A stretch of 64,000 bases of DNA from Sedimenticola hydrogenitrophicus. GTDB lineage: Bacteria; Pseudomonadota; Gammaproteobacteria; Chromatiales; Chromatiaceae. The notes under the pieces were generated by a model. The model had not been told where the DNA came from. It saw only the letters and a list, made by a program, of their open reading frames with translations, and made no database searches. The position numbers and the translations under genes are program-made. Positions 16,345 to 26,099 of the stretch are shown one piece after another. How positions within the stretch are numbered: the first letter of the stretch is position 1; every line of letters begins with the position of its first letter. The DNA lies in assembly GCF_029017505.1 (NCBI RefSeq), contig NZ_JAQGEI010000027.1:1-64000 (forward strand), read 5' to 3'.

Positions 16345-19300
16345 TTAGCGGATTACGCTGTTCTCAAGAGAGAGCAGCGTGGCATTACCACCGATGGCGG
16401 TGGTATTGATGGTGCGTGTTCTTTCGGTGGCAAAGCGCAGCAGATAGTGCGGACCGCCCGCCTTGGGACCGGTGCCGGAGAGGCCGAGGCCGCCAAACGG
16501 TTGCACCCCGACCACCGCACCGATCTGGTTTCGGTTGATATAGACATTGCCTACGCGTACCTTGGTGTCGATACGGCGGCTGGTGGTTTCATTACGTGAA
16601 TGTATGCCCAGGGTGAGGCCATAACCGGAGTCGTTGATCTGGGCAATCACATCGTCCAGGCGGGACGCCGGGTAACGGATCACATGCAGGATGGGCCCAA
16701 AATGCTCCTTGTCGAGCTGCCCCATGCCCGCTATCTCAAACGCCACCGGCGCCACAAAGCTGCCGGCCTCGGCATTCAGCGGCAGCGGGGCCTCGGCAAT
16801 CAGGCTCGCCTGCTCGCGCATCTCGGCAATATGCTGCTGCAGCGCGCGACGTGCCGCGTCGTCAATCACCGGGCCCACGTCGGTATCCAGCTCGCAGGGA
16901 TTCCCAACCTTCAGTTCCGCCATCGCCCCCTTGAGCAGCTCCAGCATGCGCCCGGCCACATCCTCCTGAATGAACAGCACCCGCAGGGCGGAGCAGCGTT
17001 GCCCGGCGCTGGTGAAGGCGGAAGAGATCACATCCTTGATCACCTGCTCCGGCAGCGCGGTACTGTCGACGATCATGGCGTTCTGGCCGCCGGTCTCCGC
17101 CACCAGGGTGGCGATCGGACCGTTGCGCTCCGCCAGTGAGCGATTGATCAGCCGCGCCGTCTCGGTGGAACCGGTAAAGGCCACACCGGTGATGCGTTCA
17201 TCGGCGGTGAGCAGCGGACCAATGCGGCTGCCCGCGCCCGGCAGCAGCTGCAACACCCGGCCCGGGATACCGGCCTGATGGAACAGCGCCACCGCGCGGG
17301 CGGCGATCAGACTGGTCTGTTCCGCCGGCTTGGCGATCACACAGTTGCCAGCCGCCAGGGCGGCCATGATCTGGCCGGTGAAGATCGCCAGGGGGAAGTT
17401 CCAGGGACTGATGCAGACAAACACGCCCCGGCCCTGCAGGTAAAGTTCATTGGACTCGCCGGTGGGGCCATCCAGGGTCAGCGCCGAGCCGAACAACTGC
17501 CGCGCCTGCTGGGCGTAATAGCGGCAGAAATCCACCGCCTCGCGCACTTCATCGATGCCATCCTGAATCGCCTTGCCGGCTTCCAGGTGGCAGAGTGCGA
17601 TAAGCTCCGCCCGGTGGCTCTCCAACAGCTCCGCCGCCCGTTCCAGGGCCTCGGCGCGCTTCTCCACCGGGGTGGCGTTCCAGCCGGCAAAGGCCCCATG
17701 GGCCGCGGCGATTGCCTGTTCAGTGGTCTGCGCATCCGCCTCGAACAGACTGCCGACATGGATCACCCGGTCAAACGGCGCGTGAACCTGCCTTAGCTCG
17801 CCGATTTCGATCCGCTGACCATTGATCACCGGGGCGGCATGCCAGGAGTGGCTGAAGAATGCCTGCACCTCCCGCTGCAGTGGCAGCCACTGATCATCCA
17901 CATTGATATTGACGCCACGGGAGTTGACGCGCCCCTGGCTATAGATATGCTCCGGCAACGGAATCCGCTCATTGGCCAGGGTGGCGTAGCGGCAGAGCTG
18001 GGTCACCGGATGCTCGGTCAGGGACTCCACCGGGGTTTTCTGGTCGATCAGCCGGTGCACGAAAGAGGAGTTGGCACCGTTTTCCAGCAGCCGGCGTACC
18101 AGATAGGGCAGCAGATCCTTGTGGCTGCCGACCGGTGCATAGATCCGCACATGGCAGTTGTAACGCTCCATGACCGTGTTATAGAGGGCATCGCCCATGC
18201 CGTGCAGCCGCTGAAATTCATACTCATTGTGGCTCGCCATGCTGATGACACTGGCCACCGTGTGGGCATTGTGACTGGCGAACTGGGGATAGAGCCGCCC
18301 CCGCACCTGCTCGCTCAACAGGAAGCGGGCACAGACCAGATAGGAGACATCGGTCGCCTCCTTGCGGGTGAACACCGGGTAACCCTCCAGGCCCAGCTGC
18401 TGGGCATGTTTGATCTCACTATCCCAGTAGGCCCCTTTCACCAGACGTACCGGAATTGGATCGCCCTGCGCGTTGGCCAGTGCCGCCAGCCAGCAGAGCA
18501 CCGGCAACGCGCGCTTCGAATAGGCCTGCACCACCAGGCCCAGATTGCCCCAGCCGCGACTGATTCCCTCGCGGTAGAGCCGTTCGAACAGATTCAGCGA
18601 CAGCTCGAGCCGGTCGGCCTCCTCGGCATCGATGGTGATACCCACGTCCAGTTCCCGGGCCATCTCGATCAGCGCCAGCATGCGCTCGCGCAGTTCGCTC
18701 ATCACCCGCTGCTCCTGCGACTTTTCATAGCGGGGATGCAGGGCGGAGAGTTTGATCGAGATGGTGGGACGCGGGGACTTGTCGGCGGGGAAGGTATCCT
18801 TGCCCACGGCCTGGATGGCGCGGGAATAGGCCTGGAAATAGTGCTCAGCATCCTGGCCGGTCAGGGCCGCCTCCCCCAGCATATCGTAGGAGTAGGTATA
18901 ACCGGCCTCGCGGTTCTTGCGGCTGTTGGTCAGTGCCTCGCTGATGGTGCGACCGAGCACAAACTGCTTGCCCATGATCTTCATCGCCTGATGCATCGCC
19001 TGACGCACCACCGGTTCGCTCAGCCGGTTGACCAGCCGGTTGATAATACTGGCCGGCTCATCCTCGATCCCGGCATCCAGGGTGATCACCTTGCCGGTCA
19101 GCAACAAGCCCCAGGTGGAGGCATTCACCAGCAGCGACTTGCTCTGCTTCAGGTGCATCTTCCAATCGGCAATGGTCAGCTTGTCCTTGATCAGGGCATC
19201 GGCGGTGGCGCTGTCGGGGATACGCATCAGCGCCTCGGCGAGACACATCAGCAACACCCCTTCACGGGTATCCAGACTGTACTCCAGCAGCAGGGCGTCG

Positions 19301-19530
19301 ATCATGTGCATGGCGTCGTCCCGCTCGCGCACGGCCCTGACCAGCGCGGCGCTCTCCCGGGTGGTCTTGTCCAGCAGCTCCTGGGTGGGTGTGACCAGCG
19401 GAATCAGCTCCTCCAGCAGTTGCGTCTCATCCATGCAATACATAGCGCTGATATGGGGCTTGAGCTGGTCGGGAGCTTGCTGGATGGTGGCGGCATCCAA
19501 GGCGGAACTGACGTTAAATAAGGGCATCAC
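16345..19530 (-). CDS. putA: Bifunctional proline dehydrogenase / L-glutamate gamma-semialdehyde dehydrogenase
   Basis: Oxidises proline to glutamate in two steps, passing electrons to quinone via FAD and then to NAD. The 1061 residues comprise an N-terminal helical arm, a PRODH barrel (about 180-480; EADRLELSLNLFERL, RLVKGAYWDSEIK, FASHNAHTV) and an aldehyde dehydrogenase domain (about 540-1040) with VAETGGQNAMIV (Glu) and SAGQRCSALRV (catalytic Cys). The ribbon-helix-helix DNA-binding domain of the about 1320-residue enteric PutA is absent, so this is the short non-regulatory type. GTG 19530 (GAGGAG nine bases upstream) or ATG 19527 may be used. The AraC gene upstream is a candidate regulator. 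Confidence 0.96.
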   Translation of the reverse strand: MMPLFNVSSALDAATIQQAPDQLKPHISAMYCMDETQLLEELIPLVTPTQELLDKTTRESAALVRAVRERDDAMHMIDALLLEYSLDTREGVLLMCLAEALMRIPDSATADALIKDKLTIADWKMHLKQSKSLLVNASTWGLLLTGKVITLDAGIEDEPASIINRLVNRLSEPVVRQAMHQAMKIMGKQFVLGRTISEALTNSRKNREAGYTYSYDMLGEAALTGQDAEHYFQAYSRAIQAVGKDTFPADKSPRPTISIKLSALHPRYEKSQEQRVMSELRERMLALIEMARELDVGITIDAEEADRLELSLNLFERLYREGISRGWGNLGLVVQAYSKRALPVLCWLAALANAQGDPIPVRLVKGAYWDSEIKHAQQLGLEGYPVFTRKEATDVSYLVCARFLLSEQVRGRLYPQFASHNAHTVASVISMASHNEYEFQRLHGMGDALYNTVMERYNCHVRIYAPVGSHKDLLPYLVRRLLENGANSSFVHRLIDQKTPVESLTEHPVTQLCRYATLANERIPLPEHIYSQGRVNSRGVNINVDDQWLPLQREVQAFFSHSWHAAPVINGQRIEIGELRQVHAPFDRVIHVGSLFEADAQTTEQAIAAAHGAFAGWNATPVEKRAEALERAAELLESHRAELIALCHLEAGKAIQDGIDEVREAVDFCRYYAQQARQLFGSALTLDGPTGESNELYLQGRGVFVCISPWNFPLAIFTGQIMAALAAGNCVIAKPAEQTSLIAARAVALFHQAGIPGRVLQLLPGAGSRIGPLLTADERITGVAFTGSTETARLINRSLAERNGPIATLVAETGGQNAMIVDSTALPEQVIKDVISSAFTSAGQRCSALRVLFIQEDVAGRMLELLKGAMAELKVGNPCELDTDVGPVIDDAARRALQQHIAEMREQASLIAEAPLPLNAEAGSFVAPVAFEIAGMGQLDKEHFGPILHVIRYPASRLDDVIAQINDSGYGLTLGIHSRNETTSRRIDTKVRVGNVYINRNQIGAVVGVQPFGGLGLSGTGPKAGGPHYLLRFATERTRTINTTAIGGNATLLSLENSVIR

Positions 19531-19554
19531 AACACCTGACTCCTCGGGACGGAC

Positions 19555-19734
19555 TTAGGACCTGTCAATAAATAACTATCACATCTTGCTGGTCTTTTCG
19601 TCCGCCTTCGGCGTTACGGCAAGACTTACATAGAACGACTATGCGCGCCTTGCCGTGCCTTGAAGGCAAACGGCCGCTTCAATAAAATCTGTGGCCGGCG
19701 CAATCTGTAACAGTTATTTCTTTCCTGGCCCTTA
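19555..19734. repeat. Miniature element family B, copy 2
   Basis: Begins TTAGGACCTGTCAATAAATAAC and ends GTTATTTCTTTCCTGGCCCTTAA, complementary ends. The central TGCTGGTCTTTTCGTCCGCC to GCGCGCCTTGCCGTG block is shared with copies 11529-11759 and 41629-41791. It sits 25 bases upstream of the putA start, so any putA promoter is inside or beyond it. Confidence 0.85.
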
Positions 19735-19852
19735 ACTGGAAAATCGGCCTGTCACCTTTAGTAAAACTGTAACATGCAATCTCGGATGCGCCAGACTAGC
19801 GTTGAGCATGGCGCACTTCTTACAGAATGCTACGTTTTTTTATCGGAATCCT

Positions 19853-19963
19853 ATGCCAGATAGCCCACAACGCACGAATAACGCCGGTAAACGGGCGCCC
19901 GGGGATCGGCTTTCCCGAGTATCAGTTATTGCTGAAAAAATAAAAAACGGAATTACTGCTTGA
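19853..19963 (+). pseudogene. Possible short remnant of a GntR-type regulator
   Basis: A 36-codon frame encoding RLSRVSVIAEKIKNGITA at its end, reminiscent of the first helix of GntR-family regulators, then a stop. It overlaps the end of the converging AraC gene by 11 bases. It could equally be a chance ORF; nothing downstream continues the homology in another frame that I can see. Confidence 0.15.
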
Positions 19964-20720
19964 GCCGATATTGCCGCGGCGTGATGTCGTTGTGCTGTTT
20001 GAACACATGGGCGAAGGCGCTCTGACTGGAGAATCCGGTCTGCACACTGACATCGCTCAACGGCAGCCGGGTGCTCTCCAGGAGAAATTTGGCATGTTGC
20101 AGACGTTGCCGGGTGATGTACTGATTCGGGGTTACCCCGGCCTCCTCCCGGAACACGCTGAAAAAGTGGCTCGGACTCATACAGGAGAGCAGCGCCAGCT
20201 CCCGCACCAGCATCTTCTGATTGAGATTCGCCTGGATATAGGCGTCGAGCACTTCCATGTTGAGCCGTTTTGAAGGGCGTCGCTCCGCTTGCCGGCCGGC
20301 GCGCCGGGAGAGCAGTTGCAGCAGACAGACGCCAAAACTGCGCGCCAGGGACTCATCCTCGGGGTAGCTTCGCATCTCCTTGACCGAGAGCTGCAGCAGC
20401 TGGCGCACCATGGGATCCACCCTGAAAAAACCTGATCGATCAAAAAGTTCCGACAGGCAGTTCAACTCCACCTGGTCCAGCGGCTCGGCCGGTCGATCCT
20501 GCACCGGCACATTCAGCACCAGGATTTCGTTACTGTCGAGACCACTGAAGGTGTGGCTCAGCGAGGACGGGATCAGGCAACCGAGCTGATTGCAGACCAG
20601 ATCGCCGCGGCCCTCCACCTCGAATTCCGCCCGCCCCTGCACGCCCAGGATAATCTGGTGGTACAGATGGTCATGTTCGACACTCTGTTTCGGTAACTGG
20701 ATAACTTGTGTGTTCAGCAT
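19953..20720 (-). CDS. AraC-family transcriptional regulator (possibly of proline catabolism)
   Basis: A 255-residue regulator. An N-terminal cupin-like sensing domain (HDHLYHQIILGVQGRAEFEV, GCLIPSSLSHTFSG) precedes a C-terminal double helix-turn-helix (MLVRELALLSCMSPSHFFSV, then FSSQSAFAHVFKQHNDITPRQYR). ATG 20720 is chosen for the AGAAGAG upstream. It is encoded 420 bases upstream of putA in the same direction. The architecture is like PruR of pseudomonads, which activates putA in response to proline; that link is inference from position. Confidence 0.85.
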   Translation of the reverse strand: MLNTQVIQLPKQSVEHDHLYHQIILGVQGRAEFEVEGRGDLVCNQLGCLIPSSLSHTFSGLDSNEILVLNVPVQDRPAEPLDQVELNCLSELFDRSGFFRVDPMVRQLLQLSVKEMRSYPEDESLARSFGVCLLQLLSRRAGRQAERRPSKRLNMEVLDAYIQANLNQKMLVRELALLSCMSPSHFFSVFREEAGVTPNQYITRQRLQHAKFLLESTRLPLSDVSVQTGFSSQSAFAHVFKQHNDITPRQYRLKQ

Positions 20721-20979
20721 ATGTGCTCTTCTGAACCTATGACCAAACATTAGCCGCGGTTTTTGGCCGCTTCGCAAGCCTGCTCGATCCGACCGGTAGG
20801 CCGGACGCTAAAGAATACCCCCATTAGCTGTATCAATAAACCCATTAATGCCAACACCCCATCCCGGGGCGTCAACCGTCCGGTGGACACCGGGAAAACA
20901 ATGTTCGAAACCCGGTTGTTGCGCTGCAACCCAGCGGTTAAAGTGGGCGGTCATTTCAGCGAAAGGCCGTCACACACCC

Positions 20980-21774
20980 ATGTATTCCGAACAGGCAAGC
21001 GACGACCGGGGAGTGGGCACGCCCCTGATCCTGCTGCACAGCTCCATGAGTGACCGGACCCAATGGCGCAAGCTGGGCGAACAGCTGCTGAGCCGCTACC
21101 GGGTGATCGCCATCGACCTGTACGGTTACGGTAAGAGCGAATACCCGCCCGCTCCCGGGCGCTTCACCCTGGACGAAGAGGCGCAGCGGGTGGCCACGAT
21201 CATCCGGCAACGCCTGGGGGATCGCCGCTTCCACCTGATCGGTCACTCATACGGCGGCGCCATCGCGCTCCGTCTCACCCATGAACAGCCGTCCAGCGTC
21301 CTGTCTCTGGGGCTGTACGAGCCGGTGGCGTTTCACCTGTTGGAGGACGACGATCCGGCGCACCGAATCATCCGCCAGGTGGCGGAGCGGGTGGCGGAAT
21401 GCCTGGCGGCCGGGAATACGGCCGCCGCCACCGCGCACTTTATCGACTTCTGGAGCTGTCCGGGTACCTACCAGGGGCTCCCGGCGGAGCGGCAGCAGAT
21501 GCTGGACCGTTACGTTGCCAAGGTGTCCCTGGATTTTCAGGCGCTGCTGCGGGAACCCCTCAAGGCGGCGGATTACCGGAACCTGACAGCGCCGGTCTGT
21601 CTGCTGCGCAGTCGGGAGAGCCCCCTGCCGACCCGCCGCATCGCCGAGATCCTGGAACAGACCCTGCCCCGGCTGGAGTCCCACTGGGTCCGCGGCGGAC
21701 ACATGGCCCCGATCAGCAACGCCGGGGAGGTGAATCCGCACTGGATAGACTTTCTCGATCGCATCTGCGCCTAA
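20980..21774 (+). CDS. Alpha/beta hydrolase
   Basis: A 264-residue hydrolase of the alpha/beta fold. It shows the oxyanion-loop region PLILLHSSMSDRTQW, the nucleophile elbow HLIGHSYGGAIAL (Ser), a likely acid after CLLRSRESPLPT, and the C-terminal His in RGGHMAPIS. There is no signal peptide. Substrate is unknown. ATG 20980 starts directly before the fold; the frame continues upstream but without family-like sequence. Its TAA stop lies in GCCTAAGGGCCCGCGAG, a family C repeat end. Confidence 0.8.
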   Translation: MYSEQASDDRGVGTPLILLHSSMSDRTQWRKLGEQLLSRYRVIAIDLYGYGKSEYPPAPGRFTLDEEAQRVATIIRQRLGDRRFHLIGHSYGGAIALRLTHEQPSSVLSLGLYEPVAFHLLEDDDPAHRIIRQVAERVAECLAAGNTAAATAHFIDFWSCPGTYQGLPAERQQMLDRYVAKVSLDFQALLREPLKAADYRNLTAPVCLLRSRESPLPTRRIAEILEQTLPRLESHWVRGGHMAPISNAGEVNPHWIDFLDRICA

Positions 21775-21787
21775 GGGCCCGCGAGCG
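21772..21787 (+). repeat. Family C element, left end only
   Basis: TAAGGGCCCGCGAGCG repeats the left end of the element at 6503-6668. The matching right end is not found before the next gene, so this is a solo or decayed end. It contains the stop codon of the hydrolase gene. Confidence 0.4.
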
Positions 21788-21916
21788 ACCCAGTCGATCA
21801 CTACCACCGGCTTGCCTGGAGCACCCCCGGTTGCTAGTTTGATAACAGATCTCGGACTCGTGGCGCTGACCCGCACGCGACAGGTTAACCCCCACCGTAC
21901 TGACAGGAGATGGATG

Positions 21917-22912
21917 ATGAGCGAAAACCAATTTCGCGCCTTGGTCGTTGAAGAGGCCGAAGCGAAAAAATACCTCTGCGGCATCAAAACCCGCGCAATT
22001 GACGATCTACCGGCCGGCGAAGTGCTGGTACGGGTGCACTACTCCGCACTGAATTACAAGGATGCCCTCTCATCGGTCGGCAACAAGGGGGTGACCCGCC
22101 ACTATCCCCATACCCCGGGGATCGACGCGGCGGGCACCGTCGCCGCCAGCGAGCACGCCGACTTCGCGGTGGGCGACGAGGTGATCGTCACCAGCTATGA
22201 CCTGGGCATGAACACCGACGGCGCCCTGGCCGAGTATATCCGCGTACCGGCGGCCTGGGTGATCCAGCGGCCACCGAACCTGAGCCTGAGGGAGGCCATG
22301 ATGTTCGGTACCGCCGGCCTGACCGCCGGGCTGATGATGGATGCCCTGGTAAAGCACGGCGTCACCCCCGAACGCGGGCCGGTGCTGGTCACCGGTGCCA
22401 CCGGCGGGGTGGGCAGCCTGGCGGTGGCGATGCTCGCCAAGGCCGGCTTCACAGTCACCGCCGTCACCGGCAAGGCGGATGCCGCCGACTTCCTCAAGTC
22501 CCTCGGCGCCGGCGAGGTGGTCACCCGGGGGACCGTTATCGAGACCGAACGCCCGCTGCTCAAGGAGCAGTGGGCCGGGGTCATCGATGTGGTGGGCGGC
22601 GACATGCTCGCCAGCGCCCTCAAGGCGACCCGCTATGGCGGCACCGTCACCTGTGCCGGGCTGGTGGGCTCCCCGGAACTCCACACTACCGTGTTCCCGT
22701 TCATCCTGCGCGGCATCTCGCTGATCGGTATCGACTCGGCCGAGTGCCCCATGGCAACCCGGTTGGCGGTCTGGGAGCGCATGGCCGGCGAGTGGAAACC
22801 GGACTGCCTGGAGACCCTGACCACCGAAATCACCCTGGACGAGGTGGCGGAACGGTTGCAGGCCATCCTCCAGGGCCAGAGCCACGGCCACTACCTGGTC
22901 AGGATAGCCTGA
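21917..22912 (+). CDS. acuI: Acrylyl-CoA reductase (AcuI)/YhdH-family quinone oxidoreductase
   Basis: Medium-chain reductase of 331 residues, NADPH-dependent, reducing acryloyl-CoA or a similar enoyl compound. The family shows in VRVHYSALNYKDALSS, HTPGIDAAGTV, the Rossmann GATGGVGSLAVAMLAKAG and IDSAECPM. It has no structural zinc cysteines, as expected for this group. ATG 21917 has AGGAGA at six bases; ATG 21914 is too close. An acyl-CoA dehydrogenase of the DmdC-like type elsewhere in the window makes DMSP or propionate-type metabolism conceivable but not shown. Confidence 0.82.
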   Translation: MSENQFRALVVEEAEAKKYLCGIKTRAIDDLPAGEVLVRVHYSALNYKDALSSVGNKGVTRHYPHTPGIDAAGTVAASEHADFAVGDEVIVTSYDLGMNTDGALAEYIRVPAAWVIQRPPNLSLREAMMFGTAGLTAGLMMDALVKHGVTPERGPVLVTGATGGVGSLAVAMLAKAGFTVTAVTGKADAADFLKSLGAGEVVTRGTVIETERPLLKEQWAGVIDVVGGDMLASALKATRYGGTVTCAGLVGSPELHTTVFPFILRGISLIGIDSAECPMATRLAVWERMAGEWKPDCLETLTTEITLDEVAERLQAILQGQSHGHYLVRIA

Positions 22913-22991
22913 CAGCTGCCCATTTGGGGTTATAATCGGCCACCCGCCCGGCGCGGGTGGCCATCCCTCTTCCAGACCATCGACCACCAGC

Positions 22992-23729
22992 ATGAAGCGT
23001 GACGCAGAACAGGACAAGGTCTACTCGACCCGCAGAGAGCAGGTGGACGAATTCGTCTTCGACCGGCAGGTAGCGCGGGTATTTACCGACATGATCGGGC
23101 GCTCGGTGCCCGGCTATGACAGCGTGATCAACCTCAGCAGCGTGCTGGCGGCGCAATACGTACAACCGGACAGCGTCTGTTACGACCTGGGCTGTTCCCT
23201 GGGTGCTACCGCACAGGCGTTGCGGCACGGCATCCGGGTGCCGGGCTGCCGCATCGTCGCGGTGGACAATTCACCGGCCATGCTGGAGCAGGCGGTAAAG
23301 CGATTGCCGGCGGCGGCGGACCGGACACCCATCGATTTCATCTGCGCCGACATCGCGGAGATGGCGTTCGACAACGCCTCCCTGGTGACCCTCAACTTTA
23401 CCCTGCAGTTTATCCCGCTGGCACAGCGCAGTACGCTGCTGAGCCGTATCCACGCCGGACTGCGGCCGGGCGGCATCCTGATCCTCTCGGAGAAGATCCG
23501 CTTCGATGACCCGCAGGAGGAGCAGCTGCAGATCGAGATGCACCACGCCTTCAAACGGGCCAATGGCTATAACGACCTGGAGATCAGCCAGAAGCGCAGC
23601 GCCCTGGACAATGTCCTGATCCCGGAGACGCTCGAACAGCACCGGACCCGGCTGAAACAGGCCGGCTTCCGGCGCGCCGATCTCTGGTTCCAGTGTTTCA
23701 ACTTTGTCTCCCTGGTGGCACGAGGGTGA
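22992..23729 (+). CDS. cmoA: Carboxy-SAM synthase
   Basis: Converts SAM and prephenate to carboxy-SAM for the cmo5U34 modification of tRNA wobble uridine. It has 245 residues. SAM-binding YDLGCSLGATAQALRH, VAVDNSPAMLEQA, and the LNFTLQFIPLAQRSTLLSRI helix match CmoA. Its stop overlaps the cmoB start (TGATG), the standard pairing in gammaproteobacteria. Confidence 0.96.
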   Translation: MKRDAEQDKVYSTRREQVDEFVFDRQVARVFTDMIGRSVPGYDSVINLSSVLAAQYVQPDSVCYDLGCSLGATAQALRHGIRVPGCRIVAVDNSPAMLEQAVKRLPAAADRTPIDFICADIAEMAFDNASLVTLNFTLQFIPLAQRSTLLSRIHAGLRPGGILILSEKIRFDDPQEEQLQIEMHHAFKRANGYNDLEISQKRSALDNVLIPETLEQHRTRLKQAGFRRADLWFQCFNFVSLVARG

Positions 23730-24706
23730 TGATCGACTATCAGGCACTCTATCGGTCGATGCAGACCCACGGGCTGGGAGCCTGGGCGGAACAGTTGCCG
23801 GGGCAGCTGGAACAGCATTTCACCCAGCGTCCGCATGGCGATCTGGAGCACTGGCTCTCTGTCATTGCCCGACTTCCGGTACTGGAACCGGGAGTGGTGA
23901 CACTGGACCGCTCCCAGGTCGGTGCCGCCGGCACCCGGCCGCTGACGGAGACCGAACAACGGACGATCCAGGCACTGCTCCAGGAGTTGCACCCCTGGCG
24001 CAAGGGACCGTACCGGATCCACGGTATCCCGATCGATACCGAGTGGCGCTCGGACTGGAAATGGGACCGGGTGAGCCCCCACATCACTCCGCTGGCGGGC
24101 AGAAGCGTGCTCGATATCGGCTGCGGCAACGGTTATCACTGCTGGCGCATGGCCGGTGAGGGGGCCGGTCTGGTGATCGGCATCGACCCGACCCAGCTGT
24201 TCCTGGCCCAGTTCCTCGCCATACGCCATTTTCTGGGGAACTCCTGGCCGGTGCACCTGCTGCCGCTGGGCATCGAGCATCTGCCGCCCGACCTGGGCGC
24301 CTTCGACACGGTCTTCTCCATGGGCGTGCTCTATCACCGACGCTCCCCCATCGACCACCTCTATGAGTTGAAGGCGACCCTGCGTGCAGGGGGCGAACTG
24401 GTTCTGGAGACCCTGGTGATCGAGGGCGAGCAGGGTCGGGTACTGGTACCGGAGGGCCGTTACGCCAAGATGCGCAACGTCTGGTTCATTCCCACCCCGG
24501 CCACCCTAGCGGGCTGGCTGGAACGCTGTGGCTTCCGCGACGTGCGGGTGGTGGATGTGACCCCCACCAGTACCCGGGAACAGCGTGCCACCGACTGGAT
24601 GCGCTTCGAATCCCTGACCGACTATCTCGATCCGGCCGATCCCGGCCGCACGCTAGAGGGTCATCCGGCACCCACGCGGGCGGTCCTGGTGGCCACCGCA
24701 CCCTGA
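23729..24706 (+). CDS. cmoB: tRNA U34 carboxymethyltransferase
   Basis: Transfers the carboxymethyl group from carboxy-SAM to 5-hydroxyuridine-34 of tRNA; 325 residues. The family shows in LHPWRKGPYRIHGIPIDTEW, the SAM motif VLDIGCGNGYHCWRM, IGIDPTQLFLAQF, and FSMGVLYHRRSPIDHL. ATG 23729 overlaps the cmoA stop and gives the usual length; the longer frame inside cmoA is rejected. Confidence 0.96.
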   Translation: MIDYQALYRSMQTHGLGAWAEQLPGQLEQHFTQRPHGDLEHWLSVIARLPVLEPGVVTLDRSQVGAAGTRPLTETEQRTIQALLQELHPWRKGPYRIHGIPIDTEWRSDWKWDRVSPHITPLAGRSVLDIGCGNGYHCWRMAGEGAGLVIGIDPTQLFLAQFLAIRHFLGNSWPVHLLPLGIEHLPPDLGAFDTVFSMGVLYHRRSPIDHLYELKATLRAGGELVLETLVIEGEQGRVLVPEGRYAKMRNVWFIPTPATLAGWLERCGFRDVRVVDVTPTSTREQRATDWMRFESLTDYLDPADPGRTLEGHPAPTRAVLVATAP

Positions 24707-24746
24707 AGTTGGTTCGTAGGTCGCACGTTACGTTACGCCAACAGCG

Positions 24747-25631
24747 CTATCTGCCCCCCGCCGCCAGCTTCAGGGCCTGCTCGATGCCATCCGGTGCATC
24801 GGATATCTTCATGAAGGTGGTCATGGTCAGATCGGGGAAGCTCTGGGCAATACGGAACTTGCCGTGCAGCATGTAGACCTTGCCGCCCGAGACCAGCAGA
24901 TCATAGGGCAGATGGGCGGTATGCCGCATCTCGGCCTGATCGATAATCTGCATCACCGGCGCGTCCGCCCCGGTGCCCTGCTTCACCGCCACATTGAACA
25001 GTGACTCCTCCTTGCCGATCACATCCACCCGGGAGATCAGGGTCACCCCCCCTTTACCGGCGGCCAGGCCCGCCTCGACGGCGTCCAGCGCCGCCTGGTG
25101 AGAATCATAGCTGGCCAGCTCCACCTGATCGTCAAAATAGGGCATGAACATCATGTAGTGATATTCGCGCAGGTTCTCCACCGTGCGGCCACCCTCCGAA
25201 CCGAAGGTTTTCTCCCGCCCCAGGGCAGCCTGCAGACGGTCGGACACCGTCTTGAAATCACCCGCCATGCGGTAGACATTGCCCATCCACCGCGGATCGG
25301 TATAGCTGACCTGTACGGCCCCGCCCTGCTCCGTCAGGGAGACCCGGAGGGCCGCACCATAGCCACCCAGGGGGGACCCCGCGGCCTGCTTGCGCAGACT
25401 CTCATCGGTAATGATCAGGATATGCGCCCCGGCATAGGGAACATATTCACCGGCGATGGAAAAACCCGCCTGACCCAGTGCCGCCTGGACCGATTGCAGC
25501 TTGGCCTCCAGCGGAGTCTGGCTCGTCTCCGCCAGGACAAAGGGCCTGAGCCGCTCCGCGTCCTGGGCCATGAGGGAAAAACTGGTTAACAAGAGTGACA
25601 GCAGCACGGCTGCAAGATGAACAGATCGCAT
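24747..25631 (-). CDS. Predicted periplasmic protein of unknown function
   Basis: A 294-residue protein with a clear signal peptide (MRSVHLAAVLLSLLLTSFSL, cleaved near residue 22). The mature part pairs a region with GQAGFSIAGEYVPYAGAHIL and YTDPRWMGNVYRMAG, slightly like DUF302 folds, with a C-terminal beta-rich region containing RHTAHLPYDLLVSGGKVYML and FPDLTMTTFMKIS. There are no Cys and no membrane helix after the signal. I cannot assign a function. It is transcribed alone, converging with cmoB. Confidence 0.6.
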   Translation of the reverse strand: MRSVHLAAVLLSLLLTSFSLMAQDAERLRPFVLAETSQTPLEAKLQSVQAALGQAGFSIAGEYVPYAGAHILIITDESLRKQAAGSPLGGYGAALRVSLTEQGGAVQVSYTDPRWMGNVYRMAGDFKTVSDRLQAALGREKTFGSEGGRTVENLREYHYMMFMPYFDDQVELASYDSHQAALDAVEAGLAAGKGGVTLISRVDVIGKEESLFNVAVKQGTGADAPVMQIIDQAEMRHTAHLPYDLLVSGGKVYMLHGKFRIAQSFPDLTMTTFMKISDAPDGIEQALKLAAGGR

Positions 25632-26099
25632 GGTTTCCTCCCAAGATTGTGATGGGCCTTTGCACCGGCCTCTTTTATCTGCTCACGGGGGTGAGCGATA
25701 CAAATCTAGCAGATCGATCCTGAGAATGACATTCGATATTTTTGATTTGGCAATAAGCCGTCGAACACCAAGACCCTGGGATTGACAGGTTTTTGTATGC
25801 CGGCCAGGGACCGGGCAACGGCACTACCACTGAGTAGAGCAGGGCCAAGTCATCTAAACGCGCAAATGCTTGAAAGAGAGGATATGACTGCTTGATTGGC
25901 GGGTGTCCGCGGCCATGGATGGCCGCGGCAAGCCCCCAGGAGGAGTGGTACAGGGATGTACCGTTTACGGAGCGGAGGATGCAATGGGTTTACGGCGTCC
26001 CGGCAAGCAAGCAGACAGATACTCGCCCCGCCCGAAGTTAGATGACGTCGTCCTGCTGCGTGGAGCAACGCACCTTGCGTTGATCAGCGGGCTGTCGCT
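25632..26099. other. Gene-free stretch with short repeats
   Basis: The leader of the minus-strand periplasmic protein lies at the left. A palindrome GCCGCGGCCATGGATGGCCGCGGC occupies 25909-25933, followed by a family E repeat. No supported reading frame was found, and the 97-codon ORF through here crosses the repeat and the riboswitch and is not credible. Confidence 0.4.
25937..25985 (+). repeat. Family E repeat, copy 1
   Basis: AGGAGGAGTGGTACAGGGATGTACCG followed by TTACGGAGCGGAGGATGCAATG. It is nearly identical to 27668-27715. The centre GGTACAGGGATGTACC is a small palindrome. It stands about 115 bases upstream of the cobalamin riboswitch. Confidence 0.6.
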
